Assembly (NCBI RefSeq): GCF_045863935.1
Contig: NZ_BTVP01000014.1
Coordinates: forward strand, 1 to 64,000
Reading direction: 5' to 3'
DNA from: Parvibaculum sp045863935
Lineage (GTDB): Bacteria > Pseudomonadota > Alphaproteobacteria > Parvibaculales > Parvibaculaceae
DNA: 64,000 bases
Position numbers and translations under genes: made by a program. Shown here in pieces: positions 1 through 6,855 of the stretch. Each line of letters starts with the position of its first letter. The first letter of the stretch is position 1. The notes beneath the pieces are model-generated. The model saw only the letters and a list, made by a program, of their open reading frames with translations, did not search any database and was not told the DNA's origin.

Positions 1-744
1 CTTCAATTGACGGACTCTACTCAAATCTGGAGGAAGTTCAGGGGCTCACGTCACGATCAGCAGTTTTGGGAGCTGTTGGTCAACTGGCCTTCATCCAGGA
101 AGTCAGTGCTGCGTTGGTGGTCGCATTGTCTCAATCCGACTGCAAAACTACATTTAATAGCAGACTTCATGGCCAATGGAGACGTGATCGACCATGGCGC
201 TGTCATGGACGTTGCAAGAGCGCTCGTTGATACGCCACTTCCCGACAGCCCTGTTGTGGTCGCGCAGATAGACAAGATACTTACTTCTATCGATGTAAAA
301 GACCCGTGGGGCTTCTATGCGAAGGCATGGATTCTTTCTAAGTACGGCACAGAAAAGCAGATTATAGACCTGCTCGGCGCCGAGGTTTCGCTGTGGTCAA
401 GTCAGGAGCATCTCTCTCGAATGGTGGCCGGATTCTATCCGCGTGTAGCGGGAACGGTGGAACAGTCAAAATTTGAGGCAATACTGAATCGCTCCGGAAA
501 CGCTTGGTCTCAATCAGTTCTAGCCTTCCACAGAGATCTTCTTACAACCGCTGTAGGCTATACCGCCATTAAAGACATTGCTCTTGCACCCAATACGTCA
601 ATGCCTTCGGCTATTTCCCATGCAAAGTATCTAACAATCTTGTCACTGTTGAAGAACCCAACGATATCCGGCTCGCATGGCCTTATAAAGACTAAGCATG
701 CGAAGGCATTGGCGGTTCCTTTTTATGCCAAATGGGTTCCTTAA
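1..744 (+). pseudogene. Partial, probably frameshifted foreign gene of unknown function
   Basis: The reading frame is open at the left edge, so the 5' end lies outside the window; the apparent TTG start at 7 is unlikely to be real. Frame 1 gives a 3' part from about residue 45 that looks like an alpha-helical, protein-like sequence up to the stop at 742-744. Before about position 130 frame 1 is Trp/Arg-rich and implausible, whereas frame 3 (open 3-227) reads as a sensible helical peptide, so a frameshift near 130-150 is suspected. The base composition is clearly more AT-rich than the neighbours, and codon use differs, which suggests horizontal transfer. I recognise no domain; a C-terminal helical region of an accessory or defence protein is possible but only a guess. 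Confidence 0.45.
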
Positions 745-797
745 CTAAAAGAAGGGCGTTAAGGGCATTAGTTGAGAAATCATCTTCCCTGAACAAC

Positions 798-893
798 TCC
801 CGCCCTCTGCGACCACGCCGTCCACAAATCCTGCAGCGGGTCTTCGATCTCGCCCGCGCGCTGGATCACCTCGTGGGCGCTGGCGCTCCGGCG
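798..893. repeat. Direct repeat, left copy (duplicated 3' end of the exported-protein gene)
   Basis: About 96 bp matching 1607-1704. The first 72 positions differ at one base (c at 816 versus a at 1625); a few mismatches with a 2-nt length difference follow, then 17 further identical bases. On the minus strand this copy encodes the C-terminal peptide of the gene at 1586-2026 (ending in a DLWTAWSQRAG-like segment) and runs to a new stop at 780-782, but the 2-nt indel breaks the upstream frame, so it is a non-functional fragment. It and its partner bracket the toxin-antitoxin pair. Confidence 0.85.
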
Positions 894-909
894 CGAGGAG
901 AGTGCCCCC

Positions 910-1197
910 TCAAGCCGCCTTCTTCAGTTTCATTTCCACCTTCAGCCCCGCGCGGCAGGCGAGTTTCGTCAGCATGTCGAGACTGAAGCTTTCGATCTGT
1001 CCCCGGAGCATGTTATTGAGGCGCGGCTGCGAGATGCCGAGCCGCTTCGCGGCTTCCGCCTGCGTCAGTTTCCACGCCGCCACCCGGTCGCGCAGCGCGA
1101 TGAGCAGGTCCGCGCGCAGGCGCATCGTTTCGGCTTCCGCCTCGTCCTTCGCAAGCGCCTGCCACACGCTGTCATAGACCTTCGGTTTCGTCGTCAT
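910..1197 (-). CDS. HigA-like antitoxin, XRE-family HTH (HTH_37 type)
   Basis: 95-aa protein whose middle (about residues 25-85) is a Cro/C1-type helix-turn-helix of the HTH_37 kind: LTQAEAAKRLGISQPR is the HTH core, followed by the FSLDMLTKLA segment typical of these antitoxins. It starts two bases after the toxin stop; the ATG at 1197 is chosen over an upstream TTG because AAGGAG lies six bases before it. Families with this architecture neutralise a Gp49/HigB-type mRNA interferase and repress their own promoter. Toxin-first gene order matches higBA systems. Function is inferred from family and pairing. Confidence 0.85.
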   Translation of the reverse strand: MTTKPKVYDSVWQALAKDEAEAETMRLRADLLIALRDRVAAWKLTQAEAAKRLGISQPRLNNMLRGQIESFSLDMLTKLACRAGLKVEMKLKKAA

Positions 1198-1199
1198 AC

Positions 1200-1550
1200 T
1201 CAACTCCTTTCGCGCCGTCTTTTCATCAGCGCCTTGTACCGTGCCGCCGCAATGCCGATGTTCCGCTGCGGCGTTTTCTGCGTCTTTTTCGCGAAGGCAT
1301 GGAGTACATAGACAGCCTCCTCGAACTTCGCGACATAGATGACACGGAACTGTCCATCCGCTCCGGCAACCCTTATCTCGCGCACGCCCGGCCCGATGGT
1401 CTTCATCGGCTTCCAGTCGTCGGGATCGCGGCCGAGTTCCACGAGGTAAATCTGGAAGCCTGCGGCCTCGCGCGCCGGTGGCGGAAAAGAAAGCAGTTCG
1501 CCGAGCGTATCGCCCTCGAAAACGGCCTGCTTCTTCTTGCTCGTGGTCAT
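1200..1550 (-). CDS. HigB-like toxin (Gp49/RelE superfamily)
   Basis: 116-aa protein with the Gp49 family pattern: WKPMKTIGPGVREIRV, then FRVIYVAKFEEAVYVLHAF and the near-invariant AKKTQKTP segment at about residues 87-94, followed by a basic C-terminus. Members of this family are ribosome-dependent mRNA endonucleases of type II toxin-antitoxin modules. It is the first gene of a two-gene unit with the antitoxin directly behind it. The ATG at 1550 lies only nine bases downstream of a consensus -10 element, so the mRNA is probably leaderless or nearly so; no ribosome site precedes the ATG. The unit lies between two direct repeats, consistent with acquisition as a cassette. Confidence 0.85.
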   Translation of the reverse strand: MTTSKKKQAVFEGDTLGELLSFPPPAREAAGFQIYLVELGRDPDDWKPMKTIGPGVREIRVAGADGQFRVIYVAKFEEAVYVLHAFAKKTQKTPQRNIGIAAARYKALMKRRRERS

Positions 1551-1590
1551 GTTAAACTGATTATATAACTATTTGTATAATTTAGTCAAC
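1551..1590 (-). promoter_or_regulatory. Toxin-antitoxin promoter inside a 40-bp imperfect palindrome
   Basis: Reading the minus strand, TTGACT (1589-1584) and TATAAT (1565-1560) are separated by 18 bases, close to a consensus sigma-70 promoter. The same AT-rich block is an imperfect inverted repeat (arms around ATTATATA and TGTATAAT, with GTTAAACT and AGTCAAC at its ends), the expected kind of operator for autorepression by the HTH antitoxin. Promoter placement is seen directly; operator role is inferred. Confidence 0.7.
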
Positions 1591-2026
1591 GATCCGCGCG
1601 CCGGTTTCCCGCCCTCTGCGACCAAGCCGTCCACAAATCCTGCAGCGGGTCTTCGATCTCGCCCGCGCGCTGGATCACGTTGCGCGCGCGCTGGCGCTCC
1701 GGCGTGACGCCGTTTCCCTTTCCCGTGCCTTTCGCGCCGATGCGGTCGCGCTGCGCGGCGGCGGTCATCAGTCTGCGGAGCATATCGAGGCGCCGGGCCA
1801 GGTCGTCTCGGCGCGCCGCCGCCGCCGCGCGGGCGGCGTCCTGCCCAAGCGCGGCTTCCGCCTCCGCCATGACGGCTTTCGTGCCCGCAATGAAGGCGAG
1901 CGCCTCCTCGTATTCCCCCTCGCTCATGACGCGCCCGGCGGCGCGCGCAACCCCCGCTCCCCCGAATCCGGAGCCGGGGACAAGAAAAAGCGCCATCAGG
2001 ACCACAAAAAGATATGCCCGCCTCAC
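1586..2026 (-). CDS. Exported hypothetical protein
   Basis: 146-aa protein with an N-terminal signal sequence (VRRAYLFVVLMALFLVPG, ending near ARAA) and a helical, Ala/Arg-rich mature part ending in a QDLWTAWSQRAG segment. The start is placed at the GTG at 2026 because GGAGG sits four bases upstream; longer upstream extensions are Arg/Gly/Pro-rich noise. No family recognised. Its last ~97 bp recur at 798-893 across the toxin-antitoxin cassette, suggesting that its 3' end was the integration point. Confidence 0.6.
   Translation of the reverse strand: MRRAYLFVVLMALFLVPGSGFGGAGVARAAGRVMSEGEYEEALAFIAGTKAVMAEAEAALGQDAARAAAAARRDDLARRLDMLRRLMTAAAQRDRIGAKGTGKGNGVTPERQRARNVIQRAGEIEDPLQDLWTAWSQRAGNRRADR
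1607..1704. repeat. Direct repeat, right copy (3' end of the exported-protein gene)
   Basis: Partner of 798-893. This copy is in frame with, and forms the C-terminal coding part of, the gene at 1586-2026, so it is the original. Together the copies look like the boundary repeats of an integrated cassette of about 0.7 kb holding only the toxin-antitoxin genes. Confidence 0.85.
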
Positions 2027-2394
2027 TTGTCCTCCCCCTCGCGCGCTCCCGCGCCTCCTCATGCACCCGCCACCCGCACCCGGGAATCTATGTGCCCGGC
2101 CGGGGACAAGTCTCCCCGTCCCGCCGCCCCGCGTCGAGCCCCTTGAGCGGGGTGCCCGAAACCGGGGACAAGATTTTTCGCAGGCCCCGCCGCAGCGTCC
2201 GCAAGGCCCTTTCAGGCCGTTTGTAACAGTTCGATGACATTTCGATGACAGTCTGGCCCCTTTATCCCCGCCTCCGTTCATTCGCGAACGGGGCGCGGGG
2301 CGCCCGTGAACGGTCATGCGGTCTTCCCGCCGCCGCCGAAATGCCTAGACTGAGCCCCACAGCCATTCCCGAAAACAGGTTTCCGCGAGTTCCC
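2027..2394. other. Intergenic region between divergent genes
   Basis: No convincing gene. It separates the minus-strand exported protein from the plus-strand thioesterase and should carry both promoters. A tandem TTCGATGACA (2230-2239 and 2241-2250, 11-bp period) stands out as a possible regulator site, and CGGGGACAAG occurs twice (near 2101 and 2164). The rest is C/G-rich without recognisable structure. Confidence 0.4.
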
Positions 2395-2841
2395 ATGTCA
2401 GAGACGATTGCGCCCGAAAAACATTTCGACCGGGAGGCCGGCAAGGACGGTCTCGGTGAGTCCCTCGGTATCGTCCGTACACTGTATATGGACAAGGAGA
2501 CGGGCCGCGCCGCCATCGAGGTCGAGGCCGAAATGCGCATGTGCCATTCGGGCGGCGTGGTGCAGGGCGGCTTCGTCACCGGCTGGATCGACGCGGCCAT
2601 GGCGCGCGCTGCCATGTGCATCACGGATTTTCAGCAGACGCCGATGTCGCTCGAAATCAAGGTCAGCTTCTTCGCGCCCGCCACGCCCGGTCTTCTCGTC
2701 GCCGAAGGCTGGATCGAGCGGCGCGGCCGTTCCACCATGTTCGCCGAAGGCAACCTGAAAAATGCGGCGGGCGACATCATCGCAAAAGGCACCTCCACCA
2801 TCCGCATGATGCCGCTCATCGACATGAGCAAGAAGAAGTAG
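2395..2841 (+). CDS. PaaI-type hotdog thioesterase
   Basis: 148-aa single-domain hotdog-fold protein. The segment HSGGVVQGGFVTGWIDAAMA (residues about 45-64) is the family's active-site helix region, where a substrate acyl-CoA thioester is hydrolysed; the Gly-Gly turn and Asp (D60 region) match PaaI/YbgC-like enzymes. The second half (SLEIKVSFFAPATPG...VAEGWIERRGRSTMFAEG) is the usual beta-sheet. ATG 2395 gives the family's normal length; an in-frame ATG at 2341 would add 18 residues with no homology-like sequence. The substrate cannot be read from sequence. Confidence 0.8.
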   Translation: MSETIAPEKHFDREAGKDGLGESLGIVRTLYMDKETGRAAIEVEAEMRMCHSGGVVQGGFVTGWIDAAMARAAMCITDFQQTPMSLEIKVSFFAPATPGLLVAEGWIERRGRSTMFAEGNLKNAAGDIIAKGTSTIRMMPLIDMSKKK

Positions 2842-2857
2842 GCAATACAGCCTCTCG

Positions 2858-2990
2858 TCCCACCCTCCCCTCGGGGAGGGTCGAGCGGCTGCAAGCCGTT
2901 CGGGGCGGGGGGACGGTGGCGCTCAGCCCCCGCCCCGAAAAATTCTTCGCAGGCTCGAATTTTTCGACCCGCCCCCAGGGGCGGGTGGGA
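2858..2990. repeat. Multi-stem palindromic intergenic element
   Basis: A 133-bp element with nested inverted repeats. The outer ends TCCCACCC (2858) and GGGTGGGA (2983-2990) pair through about 27 bases; an inner pair CGGGGCGGGGG / CCCCCGCCCCG spans 2901-2936; a third perfect pair GAAAAATTC / GAATTTTTC lies at 2937-2945 and 2956-2964. The arrangement could fold into a branched structure and resembles dispersed miniature palindromic repeats. No second copy was noticed in this window. Confidence 0.65.
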
Positions 2991-3303
2991 GCAATGGCTC
3001 AACACCCTCCGTCAACGGATCATTTAGCGCGGGCGCTGATTCCCTCCACGCCTCGCCTTTTCAACTCCACTCACACAAACTGTTGCATTGCAGTCACGCA
3101 ACCGTGACAAACGATGCAGCCTGCCGTGCTTTCCATAATTTCCCGTCGCGAAAAGTGCTTGTGGCACAGGCACTTTTCCAATTGTGGCGGCAATTCGGCA
3201 GGGATGCCATGCAACGGCCACTTGCGGCGGCGGGATTGTGGGGCCGATAGTCGCGCCGGGCTATACGGGGGGCTTCGAATAACGAAACGAGGCTCTGTCG
3301 AAA
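2991..3303. other. Leader region of the outer-membrane protein gene
   Basis: No gene seen. A perfect 9-bp inverted repeat GAAAAGTGC / GCACTTTTC (3150-3178) lies about 125 bases before the OMP start. It could be an operator or an mRNA hairpin. No clear sigma-70 promoter could be assigned. Confidence 0.35.
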
Positions 3304-3843
3304 ATGAAAACCGCAAATCGCATTCTTTGTGCCGCCGGCCTTGCGCTGGGTCTCGCCGGCTTTGCCAATGGCGCGGCGGCCCAGTCGGCCGGGGCATCGG
3401 GCGACGCCAATCTCTACAACCAGACCGCTTTCCAGCGCGGCCTTTATGTGGGCGGTGGCCTCGGCTGGGGCTGGGCGGATGACGACGACGACTGGACCTG
3501 GCGCGGCATGGCCGGCTGGCGTCTCAATCAGTATCTCGCCGTGCAGGGCTTCTACGCCGATCTCGCCGACATCACCGTCGGCGGCGTGAGCGACAATGTC
3601 GACACGTATGGCGGCGAGCTTCTCGTCTCCTGGCCGGTGTCCAACGACTTCGCCGTCTACGGCAAGGGCGGCATCCACAATTACGACCGTCCCGGCGACG
3701 ACCGCAAGACGAGCTGGCTCGGCGGTGCGGGCGCGGAGTTCGCCGTCGCGGAGCGCACCTCCGTGCGCACCGAGTGGACGCATTACGACATGGACTCCGA
3801 CAGCGTGGACGAGCTCAGCGCCGCCCTCGTTTTCGGTTTCTGA
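3304..3843 (+). CDS. Outer membrane beta-barrel protein
   Basis: 179 aa with a cleavable signal peptide (residues 1-26, ending AAAQ) and a mature part of alternating amphipathic strands rich in Gly, aromatic residues and Asp, e.g. GLYVGGGLGWGW and the Asp run DDDDD typical of an external turn. The chain ends in Phe (LVFGF), the classical outer-membrane C-terminal signature for BAM recognition. Size suggests an 8-strand OmpW/OmpA-like porin-family barrel. Function unknown. It has its own terminator hairpin downstream. Confidence 0.8.
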   Translation: MKTANRILCAAGLALGLAGFANGAAAQSAGASGDANLYNQTAFQRGLYVGGGLGWGWADDDDDWTWRGMAGWRLNQYLAVQGFYADLADITVGGVSDNVDTYGGELLVSWPVSNDFAVYGKGGIHNYDRPGDDRKTSWLGGAGAEFAVAERTSVRTEWTHYDMDSDSVDELSAALVFGF

Positions 3844-3891
3844 TCCAGCGAACGAGACCCGTCCGGCGGGGGAGATGCATGGGCGGGCGAG

Positions 3892-3927
3892 CGGCCGCTT
3901 CGCGGGCAGCGAAGCGGCCGTTTTCGC
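3892..3927 (+). terminator. Terminator of the outer-membrane protein gene
   Basis: CGGCCGCTTCGC, five-base loop, GCGAAGCGGCCG, then TTTT: a 12-bp perfect GC-rich stem with a short T tract, 49 bases after the stop codon. Confidence 0.75.
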
Positions 3928-3994
3928 GCGTGAAAAGTCGTTGGGAGAGAGGGGATTCTTTCTCCGGCGCCTTTTCTCCGCTTTCACCATAGAT

Positions 3995-4084
3995 CGTCAT
4001 GGCCCGCTTTATGCGGGCCATCCACGTCTTTGCGAGGCGAGCGACAGAAAGACGTGGATGACCCGGACAAGCCGGGTCATGACG
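3995..4084. repeat. Three-stem palindromic dispersed repeat, copy 1
   Basis: 90 bp, bounded by CGTCATG and CATGACG, with stems GGCCCG/CGGGCC, ACGTCTTT/AAAGACGT and GACCCG/CGGGTC. It matches 61792-61884 in all stems while loops differ. Both copies lie between convergent gene ends (here OMP and enoyl-CoA hydratase). Palindromic repeats of this type are widespread in alphaproteobacterial genomes. Confidence 0.85.
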
Positions 4085-4098
4085 CGACTTGGGGGTTC

Positions 4099-4908
4099 TC
4101 AGCTATTCGTATATTCAGGCGCGCGCTTGCCGAGAAAGGCGGAAATGCCTTCGCGAAAATCCTTCGTCTGTGCGCAGAGGATCTGGTTGCGGTCTTCCAT
4201 GGCGATGGCCGCTTCGAGGCTTCCCGCATCGACCGACATGTTGAGGCATTCCTTCGTCAGGCGCAGGCCGAGCGGCGAGGTCGTCAGCATCTCGTCGATA
4301 TAGGGCTGTGCCGCTTCCTCCAGCTTCTCGTCCGCCACCACCTCCGACACGAGGCCCACGCGTTCGGCGCGTGCCGCATTGATGAAGCGGCCCGTCATCA
4401 TCAGTTCCGACGCGAGCGACACGCCCACGAGACGCGGCAGGAAATAGCTCACGCCGATATCGCAGGCCGACAATCCGATCCTTATGAATGCGGCATTCAT
4501 GCGCGCGCTCGCGCCCGCGATGCGGATGTCGGAGGCGAGCGCCAGCGCGAAGCCGCCGCCGCAGGCCGGACCATGCACCAGCGAGATAATCGGCTGCGGG
4601 CAGCGGCGCATGCGCATCACGATTTCGCTGATGCGGCGCTGGGAGACGAGCCCTGCCTGCGGGCTGCCGCTTGCGCCGCTGTCGTCGCGGTTCGAGCGGT
4701 CCTTGAGGTCGAGGCCGGCGCAGAAGGCGCGGCCCGCGCCTTTCAGCACGACGACGCGCACGGAATGATCCGTGTAGAGCCTTCCGAAATAGTCCTGCAA
4801 CTCGTCCACGAGTTCGGGGTTCATCGCGTTCAGCGCGTCGGGGCGGTTGAGCGTCACGCGGTCGACCGCGCCGTCCTTCTTCACGATGAGCGTCTTGTAG
4901 GCGGTCAT
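4099..4908 (-). CDS. Enoyl-CoA hydratase/isomerase family protein
   Basis: 269-aa crotonase-fold protein. The two oxyanion-hole segments are visible: AFCAGLD (61-67) and HGPACGGGFALALASD (112-127). At the catalytic-Glu positions the sequence is IGLSACDIGVSYFLPR (144-159): an Asp is kept but the first Glu of classical hydratases is absent, as in many crotonase paralogues, so hydration of 2-enoyl-CoA is probable but isomerase or hydrolase activity cannot be excluded. ATG 4908 has AGGGAGGA upstream; the upstream open frame overlaps the PilZ gene and is spurious. Cytoplasmic, likely beta-oxidation or a side pathway. Confidence 0.85.
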   Translation of the reverse strand: MTAYKTLIVKKDGAVDRVTLNRPDALNAMNPELVDELQDYFGRLYTDHSVRVVVLKGAGRAFCAGLDLKDRSNRDDSGASGSPQAGLVSQRRISEIVMRMRRCPQPIISLVHGPACGGGFALALASDIRIAGASARMNAAFIRIGLSACDIGVSYFLPRLVGVSLASELMMTGRFINAARAERVGLVSEVVADEKLEEAAQPYIDEMLTTSPLGLRLTKECLNMSVDAGSLEAAIAMEDRNQILCAQTKDFREGISAFLGKRAPEYTNS

Positions 4909-4985
4909 GGCGTCCTCCCTGTTTCGATTGCTTTTGAGGGAGCCTAGCGCGTGGGTCCGCGCGCGCAACTGACGCAAGGTCGGCC

Positions 4986-5324
4986 TCAGCCGATATGCGC
5001 TTCCATTTCCTGCTGGATTGCGAGCGGCAGGTCGAGCCAGCGCAGCGCCAGCGCGCCCGCGGGGTCGAGGCGCATCACCTCGGCAGCAAAGGCGAGCTTT
5101 CGTTTGTCGCCCGCCCAGTAGAGATGCCCGCTCAGGATGTTGCCGATCGCCACCGCTTCCGCGAAGCCCTCGATGCAGGCGCCGCCCGCCGACCAGTCGC
5201 GCGCCCTGTGCGCATAGCCGCCGATCTCGACCATCAGCACGGGCGCCGAGGCGCGCGCGGCCTGGCGCTCCTCGGGCATGTCGTTTCCGCGCAAGTGGTC
5301 GAGCAGTTTCGAGATCAGGGACAT
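4986..5324 (-). CDS. PilZ domain protein (probable c-di-GMP binding)
   Basis: 112 aa. Both halves of the PilZ cyclic-di-GMP signature are present: RQAAR (residues 20-24, RxxxR) and DWSAGG (43-48, D/NxSxxG), followed by a beta-barrel-like stretch (GHLYWAGDKRKLAFAAEVMRLD). There is no second domain, so it would act as a stand-alone c-di-GMP receptor controlling an unknown partner. ATG 5324 is preceded by GGAGG. It is transcribed in the direction of the enoyl-CoA hydratase 77 bases downstream. Divergent from the DUF6165 gene. Confidence 0.65.
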   Translation of the reverse strand: MSLISKLLDHLRGNDMPEERQAARASAPVLMVEIGGYAHRARDWSAGGACIEGFAEAVAIGNILSGHLYWAGDKRKLAFAAEVMRLDPAGALALRWLDLPLAIQQEMEAHIG

Positions 5325-5484
5325 CGGCCTCCGGTGGCTCGTTCGGCTTCGCGCCAATCTTCGGCGCGGGGCGGCTCTCCCGCAAGCGGAGATTGGCGTT
5401 AACGCATTTCCGCCGTGCCGGATGACAAGCCCGGTGCGCTTGCGCTATAGCAGGCTCATTCGTCACGCAAAGCCCGGAGCTTCC

Positions 5485-5892
5485 ATGTCACAGAAAGACG
5501 CCAAGCCTGTCATGATCGAGGTCGGTCCGGGCGAGCTCATCGACAAGATCACCATTCTGCGCATCAAGTCGGAGCGGATGTCGGATGCGGCAAAGCTTGC
5601 CAATGTCCGGCACGAACTCACCGTGCTCGAGAATGCGCGCAAGGCGAATCTCGAGGACAGCGCGGAGATGCGCCGCCTCGAAGGCGAGCTGAAGGCGGTC
5701 AACGAGGCGCTCTGGGTGATCGAGGACGATATCCGTCAGTGCGAGGCGGACAAGGATTTCGGGCCGAAGTTCATCGAGCTCGCCCGCTCCGTCTACAAGC
5801 AGAACGACAAGCGCGCCGCGATCAAGAAGGAGATCAATCTCCTCACGGGTTCGGCGATCGTCGAAGAGAAGTCCTACACCGAATTCGAGTGA
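5485..5892 (+). CDS. DUF6165 family protein
   Basis: 135-aa, strongly charged, helical protein beginning MSQKDAKPVMIEVGPGELIDKITILRIK-like (first residues near 8-24 are the family hallmark) and continuing as a coiled-coil-like helical hairpin (about residues 35-95). ATG 5485 has GGAG six bases upstream. Members often lie next to glycosyltransferases, as here: the GT9 gene converges on it and the two coding regions overlap by 19 bp. Function is unknown; a role with surface polysaccharide or LPS is suggested only by neighbourhood. Confidence 0.8.
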   Translation: MSQKDAKPVMIEVGPGELIDKITILRIKSERMSDAAKLANVRHELTVLENARKANLEDSAEMRRLEGELKAVNEALWVIEDDIRQCEADKDFGPKFIELARSVYKQNDKRAAIKKEINLLTGSAIVEEKSYTEFE

Positions 5893-6842
5893 TCGGCGAG
5901 GCGGCGTTCCACCTCGTCGAAGACGCGGGGCACGGGGAGCGCCGCGAGGTCGTCCACCTCGATGGCGCCGAAATTCTCCGTGAGAATGCCGGTGCGCTCC
6001 GCCGGCATATGCGATCCGAATAGCGCAAGCCCCGCAACGCCCATATGCGCGGCGAGGTGGCTCGGCCCCGTGTCGTTGCCGATGACGAAGCGCGCGCCCT
6101 TCAATATCCCGGCGAGTGCCGACCAGTTCGTCTTCTCGATGCAGGTGCCGGGAATGGCGCGTGCGAGTTCCACCTCGTCGGGGCCCGGCGCCGTCACGAC
6201 CGTCTCGCCCGCCGCGATCAGGCGCGCCGCGAGTTCCGCGTAATGCGGCCAGCGTTTTTGCGGGTGGCGCGCGGAGCAGCCGGGCACGAGCACGATATAG
6301 GGCGCCGTCACGCAAGCTGCCGAGAGCATCCCGCTCACATCGTCGGCGAGCCATGAGACGTCGGGCTTGCGCGTGTGGCGGATGCTCAGGCCCGCATCCT
6401 CCAACTGTCCGGCGAGACGGTCGAGCGTGCGGATTTTTTTCGGGTCTTTCGCGCGGTGCGGGTGGCTGCATCCCTTCGCGGTGCCGGACCAGCGGCGGTC
6501 GTTCAGCATCCATTTGAAATAGAAGGCCGTGCGCTTCGAGTTCTGCAGGTCATAGACCATGCCGGCATCGAGGCCGCGCAGCTTTTCGCGCAGCGCCAGC
6601 ATCCGGTCGATGCGCCAGCGCGGGGCGCGTTCATCGACGATCACCTCGTCCACATGCGGGCAGCGCGCAAGGATCGCGCGGTAGGCGGGCATGGTCAGCA
6701 CGGCGATGAAGGCGTGCGGATGGTTCTCGCGGATGTCGCGCAGTGCGCCTTCCGCCTGGATCACGTCGCCAAAGGCGCCATGCTTGATGACGAGAATGCG
6801 TTTCGCGTCGCTCGCGAAGGAGGCGGGGGAGGGTGAGGTCAT
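5874..6842 (-). CDS. Glycosyltransferase family 9 (heptosyltransferase-like)
   Basis: 322 aa, two Rossmann domains of the GT-B fold. The N-terminal KRILVIKHGAFGDVIQA (about 14-30) is the GT9 start motif with the Gly-Asp acceptor-side residues. The C-terminal NDTGPSHLAAHMGV (around 254-267) is the donor-binding signature, followed by LFGSHMPAERTG. Such enzymes transfer ADP-heptose or related sugars in LPS inner-core assembly at the cytoplasmic face of the inner membrane. The acceptor cannot be deduced. It begins 13 bases after the repressor gene and may be read from the same transcript. Confidence 0.85.
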   Translation of the reverse strand: MTSPSPASFASDAKRILVIKHGAFGDVIQAEGALRDIRENHPHAFIAVLTMPAYRAILARCPHVDEVIVDERAPRWRIDRMLALREKLRGLDAGMVYDLQNSKRTAFYFKWMLNDRRWSGTAKGCSHPHRAKDPKKIRTLDRLAGQLEDAGLSIRHTRKPDVSWLADDVSGMLSAACVTAPYIVLVPGCSARHPQKRWPHYAELAARLIAAGETVVTAPGPDEVELARAIPGTCIEKTNWSALAGILKGARFVIGNDTGPSHLAAHMGVAGLALFGSHMPAERTGILTENFGAIEVDDLAALPVPRVFDEVERRLADHSNSV

Positions 6843-6855
6843 TTTCGGCGTTCGC

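Noticed and set aside
3160..3180. TGGCAC followed by CTTTT resembling a sigma-54 promoter
   Set aside because: The required GC of the -12 element is missing at the correct distance; the bases are explained by the inverted repeat at 3150-3178.
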